DNA of 64,000 nucleotides from Syngnathus acus. Taxonomy: Eukaryota; Chordata; Actinopteri; Syngnathiformes; Syngnathidae. The notes under the pieces are model-generated. The model was not told the origin of the DNA, did no database searches, and was given only the letters and a program-made list of their open reading frames with translations. Numbering within the stretch: the stretch's first letter is position 1; the number at the start of each line of letters is the position of its first letter. This document shows positions 1-13,208 of this stretch, one piece after another. Position numbers and translations under genes: made by a program. Location: contig NC_051097.1 of NCBI RefSeq assembly GCF_901709675.1, forward strand, positions 3,522,539 through 3,586,538, written 5' to 3'.

Positions 1-345
1 CTGTGTATATACTAAAGCGGGAGCTTTTTGGCAAGGCCCAACAAATTCTGTGTTCACAGACATAAAAATGAAAAATAATAAGAAACAAGACATTGTCTTT
101 ACTGTAAAACATGGAGGAGGCTCAGTTATGTTCTGGGTATGCTTTGCTTTTTCTGGAACAGACCTCCTTGAATCTGTGCAGAGTACAATGCAATCTCAAG
201 ACTATCAAGGCATTCTGTCTGTAGAGAAATGTGCCAAAAACATTGGTCTCTGTCAAAGCTCTAAGGTCTAACAAACAAAATATTAATCCAAAACACACAA
301 CTAATAACATACAAGAATGACTACCAGCAAGACATTAGACTTTTC
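1..345 (+). pseudogene. Tc1-like transposase remnant
   Basis: Reading the plus strand gives a stretch resembling the middle of fish Tc1 transposases. Around 106-150 the translation reads KHGGGSVMFWVCF, close to the family's GGGSVMFWGCF motif. At about 280-345 the next segment reads NPKHT, then IQE, then LKWP, matching the family's DNDPKHT..KEWL..LEWP region. The frame is broken by stops at the end of the first segment and again inside the second, and the catalytic DDE triad is not intact. It lies in or upstream of the niban2 5' introns and is a dead copy. The left part runs off the window. Confidence 0.8.
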
Positions 346-2946
346 TCAAGTGGCCGTCTATAAGCCATAAATTCTTTTGGTGTCGAAACATGCTGTCTGG
401 AAACATCTGTTTGTTTTGGTTGTGAGTATTTCATTCCCTAAGATAGGGGTATCGAGAATTTTGTCCACGTTTGTACCGCATATGGGATCGGTTCATATCA
501 TTTTATGTATAGATCATTTTTAGACTCGAGGTATTATTTGAACCATTTGATAAAACATGAAGGACATCGGACCTAGATGATCACAATTACTGACCCCTGA
601 TCTATGGTATTATTGCAGTATCGTACAGAAGTGTACTTTGTCATGCTAAGAGGTCCTCAAAATCATATGGTTGATTTATTTACCTACACTTGAAGAGATA
701 AATATCAGAAACACCTCTATGAACACAAACAAATATATAAGAATGTGAAGTTTATCAAACTAAATTTCACATGTATGTACAAATACTTTAAAGCCTTGAT
801 TTGATTGTTTAGATAATCTTAGATAAGCTTAGATAGGGCCGTTGTCTGGTGACTTTGAAGGCCTGGGAATTTTTTGTTAAATAGATCAAATAGAGTGCAG
901 TGAGCCCGGCAAGTAGGGAAATACCTCCAAATTTATGCCGTGGTAAGTGCTGCCACATGTTCTATTTATACACAGTGTACACAGTCACTGCAGAGGAACT
1001 GTATAGTCTAGTGGTTAAACTGTTTGGCATGGGGACCAAAAAGATTATTAGATGTAAAAAGACATGGCTTGTCAGGAATAAAAAAAAAACGCAGGATTGG
1101 GATTAAAGAATCCTACGTCAATACTTATGATACTCCATATGCAACCATAATTATGAACCAAAACATAACCAAAGATAATATTTGAATTTTTTTGTTACAG
1201 CTTGTTAAACCAATCAAATTTTATAAAGACTGAGCTAAAACAGGTCTGACCTGTACCTGTGCATCACGTACCTCACAATTTGGATACCGTCTCACTTTGT
1301 CACAAAGCAATAAATTGGGCTTTCACAAAGTCAACTGTGGCGCATGTTTCCTTAAGTTAGAGCGAAACTTCAAATATTTCTGTTTTCTCTTCCTGCCTCA
1401 ACTTCACACATCATCAGCTATTTTCCCAGGTTCAGAAGGTCAAGTAGGGCAAAGTTGGTGTCATACAACACTTGTGTTTGGCTGTTGTGATTGTGTTGTG
1501 TTGCAGTGCTTCTCAATTATTTTCAATTATTACGCCCCCCCCCTGCCCCCCCCCCTAACTCCCCCCCCCCCATTTTCGCTGGTATAGAAAGGCGTAAACC
1601 TGGCAACATGTCTGATTTATTCTTCTAAGACTCAGTCTAGCATCTACATGTAAAATTTACCCAAGATCATCGTCCACTGGCCCCTTTCACCCATCACTGC
1701 AAAATTATCAGGGAGGGGCACCTTCCTGTCTGGCTCACACTGCCCCCTCCTACCAACAATTCCTTACTCACTTCCTGACTTTGTCAGCCTCCTCTGAGTC
1801 AAAGACCTGGAATGACAACACTGGCTTGTTCATAGTTTGAGGTAAAGTTTTAAGTGACAAGTGACAAAACAGAATCATAAGAGCAATTTGCCAAAAATAA
1901 AAATGTTAGCTCTTCTTACGTCTTCTTACACAAGATCTTATTTAAAGAGAATAATTTCAATAAAGGTGAACTACTAATCACAAAGTAATTATCAATGTCT
2001 GACTCCGGGTTTTATATCCTGTGGTCTTGATGGCTTTGTTGTTGTTTTTTTACATTAAAGCCAGTTCAATCTCGCTCATCATATCACATGACAGTAAGTA
2101 ACTTCCTAAAAATACAGCACTCTTGCTGTTTTAGCACAGCTCCTGACGTTCCTGTCACTTGGGTGGTTGTGTCAGTAACCATGTGACTTCTGTCACAAAC
2201 AAAAAAAGAATCTTCCTCTTTTGAGCAATATGGCAAACATTTGGTTGTTTAGAATCTTTGAGACACAAAGATTCATCTTTGTCATCTCCTATAGAAAATT
2301 CTACAAATGGCCAGGTACTAAATGCAATTCACAGCCAGAATGCAATTATAGACATTCTCTCACGCCACAATAAATACATGAAAATGTTGACTTTTTATTC
2401 ATCTTTTCAAGAAGTAAGGTGGTTGCTTAAGTGTGCACACCCTTTTATACCTGGGACCTGGCTGTGTTCAGAATTAACTAATCTGCTGTCTCTTAACTAA
2501 CGTTAATTGGGAGATGAGCTTTTGTAATTGTTTTTTGTCTTTGGGGTTTTTTTTCAGGCTGCCAAACCTGACTATTATTCCAGCATTTTTTTTTTAATGA
2601 ATGAATGAATGAAACAAAGATTTAATGTTTTGGCCATTTTGCATAAAGGCCATGTTACCGCAGATATACATGGGCAAACACAGGATTTCAGTTGTTTATT
2701 TGTACTTCCTCCTTTATAAAGTTAAAAATAAATAAATTATCTTAATTTTCCATGTCTCAAAAACCTGATGTTTAAACAGGGGTCTGCAATAAATAGTCAC
2801 AACTGGAAATCATCAATGCAATCACACCAAAGGAATCCTATTAACTATATTAGTCCTACTGTGATGATATTTGGTTTTCGGCTTCTTGTATTGGTTGATG
2901 CAATTTTCTTCACATACACAACGACCCTCTTCCCTACCATACTCAG
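346..2946. other. niban2 upstream intron sequence, no gene seen
   Basis: No exon resembling the Niban PH-domain region was found here, so the 5' exons of niban2 must lie left of the window. The stretch is AT-rich. It holds a C-rich low-complexity tract at about 1531-1572 and short poly-T/poly-A runs. The open frames here are short and have no family resemblance. Confidence 0.6.
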
Positions 2947-5900
2947 GTCTCCCCGAGGACTGCACTGTTCAGACGCCAGCCTTCACTGACAGTGTGAGAC
3001 TTCATAGACAAGCCAAAGGACATTATGGGACCTGGGACATGATGTGTGGAACTCCTCCACAGGTTAGTTGCTCTCTCTGTCTTTCTACTTTGATGACCTA
3101 ACCCTGCGCTTGGCTGGCTTTTCATTATTCATTCTGCCTTCCTCCTTAAGGGCTTAAACACGTACATTACCAAAGTTTGAAAACTGTATGCTAGGTTCAC
3201 TGAATAGAAAATAGAAGGATTAGTAAATTACACTGCAATCAGTCTTCTTACTGAAGTCTGATTTTTCTCCTTTCACCTCGAAGAAATATAATCCTTGTAG
3301 CAAGTGAGCAAAAACTCATTAAATAAATTGCTCCCATTTTACCACACCCAAGTCTAATTGATACTGAATGCCATTTCTCAACCCATCACCCTCGCCCCTG
3401 GCCTTGTTCACCTCAAATGACATAAAACTGTATTAAAATATAAATACAAATGTTTTGGCCATACAAAAAAAAGAAGGCATTTTCTTCTTCATGTGCTCAC
3501 CCACTTCAGCAATAATAATAAGACAAGAATGCATGAACACATGGATGTAGAAGATATCTGATTTAACGGCATGTAAAAGGTCACACGCATACTATTGAGT
3601 GGGTCTCTCTTTTCAATGAGTCCCTTTCAGTTTTCTAAGAGAGCTCCTGAATCACCCTGTGTTCATTGCTGTCACCTTTCCCTTGCTTATTGCATGTTCT
3701 GTGGCTTTAAGTAATGCTGTGTTTTAAGTTTTGCTATGTGCTGCTGATAGATAGACTGTACAGGTTTAGAAAAGATTGTGTGTTCTACCAAACACACTGT
3801 ATGTACTGTTTCTTGTCATACAAACAAACGTTTTCAAATTTTCCTGCTTGGTAAGATGTTCTTAGTTTTTAGGTTTTGGTAAGTAACAAATTTAGTTTAG
3901 TGCTTCTGAGTAGGCATGTTAACCCCACACAAATAGTTTTTGTAATACAAATCAGTATTGCAGACTATGAAAATACAACATTTGTTTCATAATGACTTAC
4001 TCAAATCAACTTGTCTGTTCTTCAACCGTTTCTTTTGTTACAAAATGTGATCAATATGCAAAAATGCTTCAGATCCACGTTCACGTGTGTTGATTAAATA
4101 TTCTGCACATCTATTAGTTCTCTCAACATGCTACTGTTCAGTTCTCTGACATTATAAAAGGCAAATATTAATAGAGAATGGGTGAGCACATAAAACATAA
4201 AGTAATCTTATAAACAAGTTAATATTTCACTTTGGCCATTGTTCTTTTTGAACTATATAACATTATTTGCCAATACTGCAGATGAACATACCGAAGCATA
4301 TTCACAAAGCATTTTTCTGTAAAAGTGTGTCTTTTGGTTTCATTGAGGCTGCCCCCCTCCCCACACAAATCTCAAGCCAAAAAAAAAAAGGCCTGGAAGG
4401 CTATCTTCAAAATGATTGCTGCAATTGAAACATTTGGGTTATTCAGCCATCATCCCTTAACTCTAAATGTTTGTCCTATGTCCAGATTCTGGCAAACCTA
4501 GTGATGGAAGGTCTCCATCCTGAACTGAGAAATGCAATTGGTCCTCGTCTGAAAGGAAAGATGCAACAAAGGCAGAGAGATTGGATGTTTGTGAGTTCCC
4601 GTGAGATGATTACAATGTTGCGCAACCACAATGAAAGAGTGATAACATTGCTTATTATTGTCATAATAATGTTTTTTGTAGATCTCTGATGCAGTTTACA
4701 GGCAAGTTTTGGCCCAGACCACCAATGAGTATGATACTCTTCTTGTCACCTGTAATGCTCAGAAGGTTCAGCTGGACACCAGGCTGAGAACTGACATGGA
4801 CCAGGTCATAACATCTAAAGAACATGTCAGCAGTAAGATTCGAGGTAACTCAATTCACTGAGCCCCCCCAATCCTCTCTATAACTTCACATGCTGGGTTT
4901 TTTAATGACAAAACAACATACCGGACTAGTATAATGATATAAATCAGTTGGTGCTAACTATGCTGTGTAACCTGACCTTGCCAGGCTCTAGTTAATGCTT
5001 CATTGGCTGTTGTCATGTGTGTATGAGTGAGATAACGTGGTGGATTTCTTGCATCAGTGATCATAAGCACGGTGAGATGGCTAGTCTGCAGACTGGAAAA
5101 AGATACGTTTTTAAGTGATATCATTTGGACCTGAGCAAAATGCAGACAGTGGGAGTTTAATGCAACGTAACAAAAATGTTTGCATTTTTCCTATTTGAGA
5201 GGCATCAGTAATTGGAGAGCGTCACTGTTGTTTTCTTAGGTCTACCAAAGCCACTACTTTTCAGGAAATCAACATAAAAACCAATCTTGATTCAACACAC
5301 CACCCCATAATGATTAAATTGGTACAATCACTTCACATCCAAATCAGCCGTCCCGTCGAGACCCCGATCATAGGTGTTACGCAATTTTCACAGACGTTTT
5401 CAAAGGTCTTGGAGCCATGACCGAAGCAATACGTATATAAAACAATATATAAAACAATTTATAAACCTTGTCAGTGTTATATTACGGAATGAATTTGAAA
5501 AACTTGAAGCTTTAGCATTTGTCACACCATAGCGTTAAATGTCACAAAGAAAAGTACTAACCAGTTCCCGTGGCCTTATTCATGTAAGCAAATGATGTTT
5601 ACTTGTTTTCTTGTGTGTGGCGCGGCTATGTGCAGCCCTGGTGTTACCCAAAGCTGAGTCTCTCCTGAAAAGGAGTGTCCAACCTTACATCAACTCCATC
5701 TTAGAGGCCCTAATGGAGCCTACCAGCCGAGGGTTTGCTGAGGTCAGGGATGTTTTCTTCAGGGAGGTGGTGGATATCAGCAAGAACTTGTTAAATGGAG
5801 GAGACAAAGAAAGACTGGGAGAGGTTAGTCATGATTTGGTCAGGGCACATTTGTCGCTTTTATGTCGTGCCACCCTGCTCTGTGTCATGCTGTGTCTATA

Positions 5901-8900
5901 TTTCTTCTCAGCATATGGAGAGGCTCTCTATGCTTGCCTTCCACCCAGTCAAAATGAAGAGTTGCTATGACAACGTGGAGGAGCTAAACCTGGAGGGACT
6001 ACAGCAAAGGTTCGAAGTGTCGAGCCCGTCTGTGTTTGTCAGCAGGGCTCAAATCCTCATGAGGGAGGTGAGAATCCAAGCTGCCTTTCTCCATGGAATG
6101 TTCACAGCTTGTCAATACCTAGTCAATACAGCGTCAGTGTGGCTGACAGCGGCAAACCTGTTGGTTGGCTGAGAAAATCTTCACAGTTGCCTCTTAGTGA
6201 TGTTGCATGACATTTTAAACCACTGAAATACTTGTGGGGGTTTTCCTGTTTTAACAGCAAATGGACAATGCAGTACACACCTTTGAGCAGCTGCTGCAAC
6301 AGTCTTTAGCTGGCCAGGGAGAAAATGACATGTGCAAAATCATCCAAGGGTGTCAGGACAGGGTGCTCAAGGTAAACTGACACGAACGAATACAGACATC
6401 CTACAGTGTAACAGATTGTTGAAAAAGAGCTTTCATACTAATGAGCTGCATTGAGAAGAAAAAGATGGTATAGCAGTCTGTTACTCGTCTCTCCCTACAG
6501 AAGTATGATTACGACAGCAGCACAGTACGCAAGAAGTTCTTCAGAGAGGCTCTGCTCCAGATCATAATCCCCTACATGCTGCAGCAGCTCGCACCGTCTT
6601 GCGCTCCCGTAAATACTGCACTCTATTTTTACAATGGATTGTCTTTCTATTTTGCTTGTTGTATACTACATTATATTATCAAGAGTGTCGTGACTCAACT
6701 GCTACATCCTCAAGTCAATTAAATTTGATTAATGTAGCACCAATTCAGTTATGATGCCGGCAGGCTTCAAAAATGACTTCACACAGCAATTAATGTTTTT
6801 TCTACTTCTGAAATATTTGTATTACATGTAATCGTGTTGATGGTGACAGCCATAGGAGAGATAACTAAAAGATCTTCCTTCTATTAGGCCTCAATCACTT
6901 TAAGGTTTAATGCTGCTAACCATGTATTGCTTTAGAGATACTTTTTTTTTTTTCAAATTAAATGCTTTATAGATACCATTTCTTCAAATTAAATTCAAGA
7001 TTTGATAGTTAGTGCTATTAAACCAGCATTGAAACAATACTATTTACAATAATGTACTATAAGGTAGTGGTTCACACGTAGCCTCACAGTTGGTGTTGGG
7101 TTCAATTCCGGCTCCAGCCTTTCTGTGTGGAGTTTGCTTATCGCCACCGTGCTTGCGTCCGTTTCCTCCGGGTTTCCTCCCGCATCCTAATCCCGATTGA
7201 CAATGCCAAATTACCCGTAGGTGTGAGTGTGAATGCAGATGATTCTTCGTCTACGGATGTGTGCGCTGCAATTGGGTGATGTGCAGCCCGAAGTAAGACT
7301 TGACTGGACTGGAATGGACTAGTAATAATGAGACAAATAACGAATGGTCCCAATGGACAATATTAGACACAGCAGGCTTTTATTGAATGATGCTCAAATT
7401 AAATAGAAGAATCTGTGTCCACTTCCTTCACAGGAGCTTCCACGTTTTAAAGAGCTCATCTTTGCGGATTTCTCCCCTTTCCTTCTTGTGGAAAATATAT
7501 TTGAGGAGGTGGTGCTGCAGTCTGTCACGAAGGACATAATGATGGGTAAGGAAAAAGGAAAGAAGACTGATAAATGAAATGTGTAGTTGTAGTTAGGAAA
7601 ATCACTAAATGACTTACTGGATTTACACTACAGGTCAAAGTTCCCAGTTTTTCATTTCAAGTGACATGTTTTCAAAATGTCACCGTTACATCCATTGAAA
7701 ACATTAAATAACCTTCATCCGGAAACCTAAAATTACATATTAGCAACACTGGGCAGTAAGAACATGGAAGTAAACAATAATAATAAGACTTTATATATTA
7801 AATGCTAAAGATTCTAGTGTGACCCTTTCATGATTTTGTTTGCCACAGTCACATTTTTTTTTACAATTCAATGATACCTATTTGTTTTTATTATTATTTA
7901 ATAATATCTCATTTACAATAATTATATTTTAATGTGAACATTTTTGCTTCGATTTAGATTATCAGAGTATTTTTATTGTATGCAAACGCAGACGGCTATA
8001 TATTACTATAAAGTGTCTTGCATTTTATTAGGGCTGAACAATAATCAAATTTAAATCCACATCCAAATGCGAATTTTAAAACACGACTGTAATTTAAAAA
8101 AAAATGCTTAATATCAGTCACTCACTCACTTTATTTCATTTATATATTATTTATCTATTCATGTTATGTTTTATGAAACATAAAAATTGATAAAGCCACA
8201 GATTTGTTCGCATTATTGTAATCTCATTTATGACTTACTGATTTTAGTTAACACCACACTTGTCAGACTTGTGTGACGTCATAGTGAAGTCAGTGTATTT
8301 TAATTCATGGTTCATTTGTCTTTATTTTACGTTAAGCCTAACCTGTTAAACCACTTTATGTATTGTAAAGCTGATATTCTTTATTATAATACTGATTCAT
8401 GAATTGGTTTTGTTTGTTCAAAAAAATACAAGGCAAATTGGCGTTGAAGAATTAATCGTATATTGAATCAAAATATTAAGGGTAATCCAATTATTTGTCA
8501 AAATCGTTCAGCCTTGTCACATTGGCAGATATCCGACATCTATCAGATTTTTATTTGATTTAAAAAAATTAAAAAAACATAAATTGACACTTGAAGTGTA
8601 AATCCAGCCTTAAAGACTTGCCATGAATGTTATTTGTGACTGTGCATTCTTTTCCTATGTATAGCTGTGAAGGAGGCTGCTGTCCAGAGGAGGCACAATC
8701 TCTACAGGGACAGTATTGTAATGACCAACAGTGACCCTGACCTCCACGCTCTTGGCGAAAATCCTCCAGTGGACTGGGCCACCAAATTTGGCAACGGTCA
8801 ACCAGAGGTTTCTCTAAGTGGTAGTGGTGATTTTGAAGGAGATTCCGGAAAAAGACGCAAGCAAGTCGTGTCCATGATCCAGCTCGATGGAGTACCTCTA

Positions 8901-9533
8901 CCATATGAGTCCTGTTTGGAAGTTCCAGGGGTGGAGCTTATCCCCGAAGAAGATACCGTACAGTCCAATGATACAGAGGAGCAGGCGCAGGGCAATGAGT
9001 GCAAGGAGCCAAAATCTCCAGATAGTGTGGAGGAAATCAGAGATCTGATCAATCCAGTGATGGAAGTGGTACTACCAGAAGAAGCCAAAAGCGACGTGTC
9101 CAACAGGTCAGTACCAACATTGAGCTCCATCACACTGGAGGATGGAGTGCATGGGGAGATGAGCCAAGTCACTCCTTTAGTGGAGGATGTCCCCTTAGAA
9201 TCTCCACAAGAGAAGAAATCACCACAGTCAATGCTCCAGCAGTTGGTAGGAAACACGAAACAGGAAGACGATAAGGAGGAAGCGGCGATTAAGAGTGCTA
9301 TTAACGAAATAGAATTAGCAGTACAGGAAGGTGACGGCGAACAAACTACGGAGGTTTGCGCAGCTAAAGCTGATCTGTCACCACAGCCACCATTGGCCAC
9401 TGACTCCACTCCAAACGATCATCCTCAGTCTGTCAAAGATAGCCCAAAAAGCCAGGACAGTCTCATCGAACCTGTAGAAGTGGATATAGTTTTAGCGGCG
9501 GAAGAACACCCATCCGCAACACTCACTTTGTGA
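2947..9533 (+). CDS. niban2: Niban apoptosis regulator 2 (FAM129B), 3' nine exons
   Basis: Cytoplasmic and membrane-associated phosphoprotein of the Niban/FAM129 family, linked in mammals to growth-factor signalling and suppression of apoptosis. Exons read: 2947-3062, 4486-4590, 4682-4844, 5636-5823, 5912-6067, 6258-6371, 6501-6608, 7434-7545, 8665-9533. Phases join without a break to give 643 residues plus stop. Recognisable blocks are AFTDSVRLHRQAKGHYGTW, DMDQVITSKEHVSSKIR, LEALMEPTSRGFAEVRDVFF, KKYDYDSSTVRKKFFREALL and RRHNLYRDSIVMTNSDPDLH, all closer to NIBAN2 than to NIBAN1 or NIBAN3. The last exon encodes a long Glu/Ser/Pro-rich acidic tail of about 260 residues, as in the family. The N-terminal PH domain (about 230 residues) is not in the window. 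Family assignment is strong. Paralog copy (a or b) cannot be told. Confidence 0.93.
7068..7350 (+). repeat. tRNA-type SINE copy (diverged) in a niban2 intron
   Basis: The copy contains a B-box-like GGTTCAATTCC near 7098, then the 'tgtggagtttgc', 'cctccgggtttcctccc' and 'aggtgtgagtgtgaatg' blocks that recur in at least six other copies in this window. It runs head to tail on the plus strand and has lost its ATGGATGG tail. Confidence 0.7.
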
Positions 9534-10690
9534 GAGACCAAGGTCTGTTGTATATGGACTCGCTTTGTATCTTTTTCTTGTTTGATGTTGCACACCTCAA
9601 CATCAATTTAATCCTTTGCTGGAAATTCTCTGAGATGATTGGTTTTTATGTATCCAGTAATCCCCACGGACGCTTCCTTCATCTTTTGTGTATGGCAGTT
9701 GAATGCACCATATGGTGGTGTTTTTTTTTTTTAAATAACGATCTGAACCCTGCTGATAATATTCCAGCCCAAAAAAAAGCCCCATTGGGGTCTAATGGGA
9801 GACTATCTAAAACATTAAGCGTTAACCAATTTCGCAATCACGTGTTTACAGTAATCAATCGATCTTCCTTGACAGCAGGGGGAGCTACAGCTATAATCCT
9901 TTGTATGTGTTTTGGCTACTACAGTTTTCCAAACTATTTTTGCAAGTGTTTCCATATTTATAATATAGTCTTTACTTAATGCGTGTTTTAAACGATTGCG
10001 TTCATAGTACTGGCATAACTTATGGGAGTTTTTAAACATTGTCGACTGCATGAACGTGAACATTATTGGCTTTTACATATCTCCATCTTCACTATAAGTA
10101 CATTGGATCCAACTTTGCGGGTGTCTTCTTAAGCACATTTCCTTTTTTCATTCATTGGACTCAAAGGTTCAGTTTGCTCAACTCAAATAGGCCTTGTGAA
10201 CCATGAATTTTTTACCTATTTGTCACACGGAGATTGGGATGAGTTATCACAAATTGCAAATTACTTCCTGCAGAAAAAGCTTTGTGAATTTAATCATTTA
10301 GAGACGTTGAGAAACCATGACACATTGACATGAAACACAGTTAGTGTTGACGCTTTTTACATCTACCATAGAGGTCAAATATTCTGTTGTTAAAAGTTTG
10401 TGATCTGTTTTTATCTTAAATGCTGAGAAGAGAGTTGCAGATCCTTCTCTCTCTTTTATATTACTTATGCTTTATTGTGAATCCACCTAGTGCATCATGG
10501 CACGTTTGTCAGAACATCTTTGTTGCTAGCATTTACATTGTTGAACTATATAATGCTTTCAATGGAGGGGCACTGACAACTCATTTATTTATTCCTGTAC
10601 CTGTGTGGTTCTGCTTTTCCAGATCTTGTCATCTTGAAATATGTACAAACAATTATTGATTAATAAAGTTATTTCCTGAACTCTGATTTA
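9534..10690 (+). other. niban2: niban2 3' UTR with poly(A) signal
   Basis: Non-coding sequence after the niban2 stop. An AATAAA hexamer at 10662-10667 is a good polyadenylation signal, so the transcript probably ends near 10680-10690. Open frames in this stretch have no family resemblance and are chance. Confidence 0.7.
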
Positions 10691-10960
10691 TTGTTCCATT
10701 ATTTTTAGCATCATTTGTGTATTTTGTTTTAAAAATGCCTCCATGTGGCTGTTTTTTTTTTTTAAATTACCAATATTGATGATCAGTTATTCAGACAGCA
10801 ATTGCTTTATTGTTCCATTATTTTTAGCATAATTTGTGTATTTTGTTTGAAAAATGCCTCCATGTGGCTGTTTTCTTTTTATATTACCAATATTGATGAT
10901 CAGTTATTCATACGGCAATTATAAACTGTTGATATTCATACGGCAATTATAAACTGTTGA
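10688..10960 (+). repeat. Tandem duplication of about 110-120 bp plus short repeat
   Basis: A unit starting 'ttattgttccattatttttagcat' and running to 'gatcagttattcagacagcaat' occurs at about 10688-10803 and again at about 10810-10919 with few differences. It is followed by a second short tandem ('attcatacggcaattataaa') repeated twice at about 10906-10957. It begins right at the niban2 3' end. Confidence 0.85.
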
Positions 10961-11323
10961 ATTTGTCTAGCTCTTGTGGCATTATTTATTATCCCATAAT
11001 CAACCTGACATGTCTTCACCCATCTGTAGTTTCTATATTCAGCTCACCTGGGGTTGATATTTAATCTTTACAACTAATGCAAAAGGAGTAAACAAAGAGC
11101 TGGTAAGGTGATGTCTATCTTGATTTTGGCTTTTCAGCGGCTGTCCGCTACCTCCAAATTCAACATGCAGTAAAAACGCAAATTTAATTAGCCTATTTTT
11201 AATTTTTGGTCAAATGAAAGACTCTTTTATTCTAGTCAACATGTATTCTGATTTTGAAAAAAATATATATTTGCAGTCAATATTTGGGTGCACTGCAACT
11301 GAATAAGGGTGCCTAAAATAGGG

Positions 11324-11418
11324 TGACCAGACGTCCTCTTTTCCCCGGACATGTCCTACTTTTGAGACAAAAAATAATGTCCGGGGGAATTTCAAAATTG
11401 TCCAGGATTTTGTTCGAT
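11324..11418 (+). repeat. GGGTGACCAGACGTC interspersed repeat, copy 1
   Basis: The sequence 'agggtgaccagacgtcc', then 'cctacttttgagac', then 'atgtccgggggaatttcaaa', recurs at about 22794-22894. The internal 'ccccggacat' and 'atgtccgggg' blocks are inverted and could form a hairpin. A third piece, only the first 17 bp, is at about 12761-12777, so copies flank the U2 gene. Element class is not recognised. Confidence 0.75.
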
Positions 11419-12142
11419 TGCCATCGCACACTAATTACCATTATTAACCTCGTACATGCGCTAGTCACACTGATATAACTTAAACTGACATTTGATAACA
11501 AATATGTACGTTTTTGTTGTAAAGTTTGGATGCGTTTATTTATTATCCTACAGTATGTGAAAACGAGTTGCGAGGTACGAGTGTATTTCGCCTCCACCGC
11601 GATGGTGGCGCTCTTAATAACACTTCACTTAACAGGAAACAGGAAGTAGTGTGATTTGGCGTGTGGAATAAACTGACTGGTCATTATCGTCAAACATCGT
11701 TAAAATAGCTAAACTGCCTTTTTCTTGAATGATAATTTATTTGTAAACTTTTACAAATGATATCTGTCTTCACGCGATTAAACGAGATAACAGAATATAT
11801 GTCGCTGGATCACGTGACCAGCGAGCTATAGCCGAACATTCTTTTCATTTGTAGCATGCTAAGCAACAGAATTGTCCTATTACAAGTCACCGTGTGTTTG
11901 TAATATTCGTGAACACCTGTAATTGGGTTCTTTGAGTGTCAAATAACATTGTAATGCCATTAATAAAGATAACTTTCATGGTGCTTTTTCATTGGACCAC
12001 CGTAGATCACGTGACTTGTAGAACCCAGCAGTGACTCAATATTTATTTGTTTTTATAGGCCCCAAAACGGCACAACTGTCCTCGTTTCACTTAAAATGTC
12101 TTCGCGTGTAAATATGTGTTCTTTGCGTGAGGTGACGTCTGT

Positions 12143-12164
12143 CACTCTCACTTAAAGTTGTAGT
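12143..12164 (+). promoter_or_regulatory. Putative PSE (snRNA proximal element)
   Basis: The stretch 'gtcactctcacttaaagttg' lies about 40-60 bp before the U2 start. That is where vertebrate Pol II snRNA genes carry the SNAPc-binding proximal element, and the TCAC..AAAGT pattern fits. There is no TATA box, as expected for U2. Confidence 0.5.
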
Positions 12165-12203
12165 GCTGGACATCACCTCGGCCCCGTTTGGGCATTTCGT
12201 GTT

Positions 12204-12394
12204 ATCGCTTCTCGGCCTTTTGGCTAAGATCAAGTGTAGTATCTGTTCTTATCAGTTTAATATCTGATACGTCCCCTATCCGGGGACCATATATTAAATT
12301 GATTTTTGGAATAGGGAGATGGAATAGGGGCTTGCTCCGTCCACTCCACGCATCGACCTGGTATTGCAGTACCTCCAGGAACGGTGCACCCCCT
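12204..12394 (+). ncRNA. U2 spliceosomal snRNA
   Basis: Full-length U2 of about 190 nt that base-pairs with the intron branch point in the major spliceosome. It starts ATCGCTTCTCGGCCTTTTGG. It has the branch-point recognition GTAGTA within 'gtgtagtatctg', the stem-loop IIa region 'atcagtttaatatctgatac' and the Sm site 'gatttttgg'. It ends at 'ggtgcacccc'. The loop IIb stem reads CCCC-TATC-CGGGG rather than human CCTC..GAGG, a compensated change. One base in stem III ('ggaata' pairing with 'tgctcc') weakens pairing slightly. A PSE-like and a 3'-box-like element flank it, so it may be active. A retro-pseudogene seems less likely because no poly(A) follows. Confidence 0.95.
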
Positions 12395-12400
12395 CTACTT

Positions 12401-12414
12401 GTGAAAACAATAGT
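12401..12414 (+). terminator. Putative snRNA 3' box
   Basis: 'gtgaaaacaatagt' begins about 7 bp after the mature U2 end and resembles the GTTTN0-3AAARNNAGA 3'-end-formation box of Pol II snRNA genes, with mismatches. Confidence 0.4.
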
Positions 12415-13208
12415 GCAGTGAGAAGAGACCATTGCAATTGATGGATGGCAATGTGAATATGTTGCAGCAGGGCATGTAAAAAAGTAACGGAATCCTGACG
12501 AAACAATCAAAAACAGTTTTTCCTTTAAATTATATATATACTAAATTTTGAACATGCATGACATCTTGGTCATTATTGGATTACATTTTCCCTATATTAT
12601 AGTGCTGTTTATAGTAAAATTGTGTATATTACAGTGGACTACAATAAGTTTAAATATACATCAGCCTGTTATTGCTTTAGATAATTAAAAAGTGCTGCTG
12701 AAAATATTAGTGTTTTATTTCTATTCATTTTTGTTGCACCGTGTATGAACATACCCGATTAGGGTGACCAGACGTCACCCACTAAAAACAGCGTTGTCGT
12801 GGTTAATGCTTTTATTGTGTCAGCCACACATATACTTCCGGTACTTGTAAATTATTGGGAAATGTTACCGGAAGTAGACCACTTTTCAAAGCTTGGAAAA
12901 TGCAAACTTGATTGTTCTATTCACACACGTGCTGACCATGTAATGTTGAGCTACATGCTTCAAGTTTTGACGTATTGGAAACAGTTTTGTTTTGTTTTTT
13001 TCTTATCAGGTTTAATTTAATGATTGATTATCGTGATAATTCGATCGGGGAACAAGAAGCCACTTTTATGTAACCCGAGCTGCAACTAAAAAGGCTAGCA
13101 TTAGCCGAATCTGATGCAGCAACATGTTCAGACTTGATCTTTTGCACAACGTGGGACCTGTCACCATTCGCATTCAGGACATCTCGCAAATCGGCTAATG
13201 CAAAGAGA

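Noticed and set aside
8798-9409. 203-codon minus-strand open frame opposite the last niban2 exon
   Set aside because: It is a reading-frame shadow of the acidic, Ser/Glu-rich niban2 tail and shows no domain or splice context of its own.
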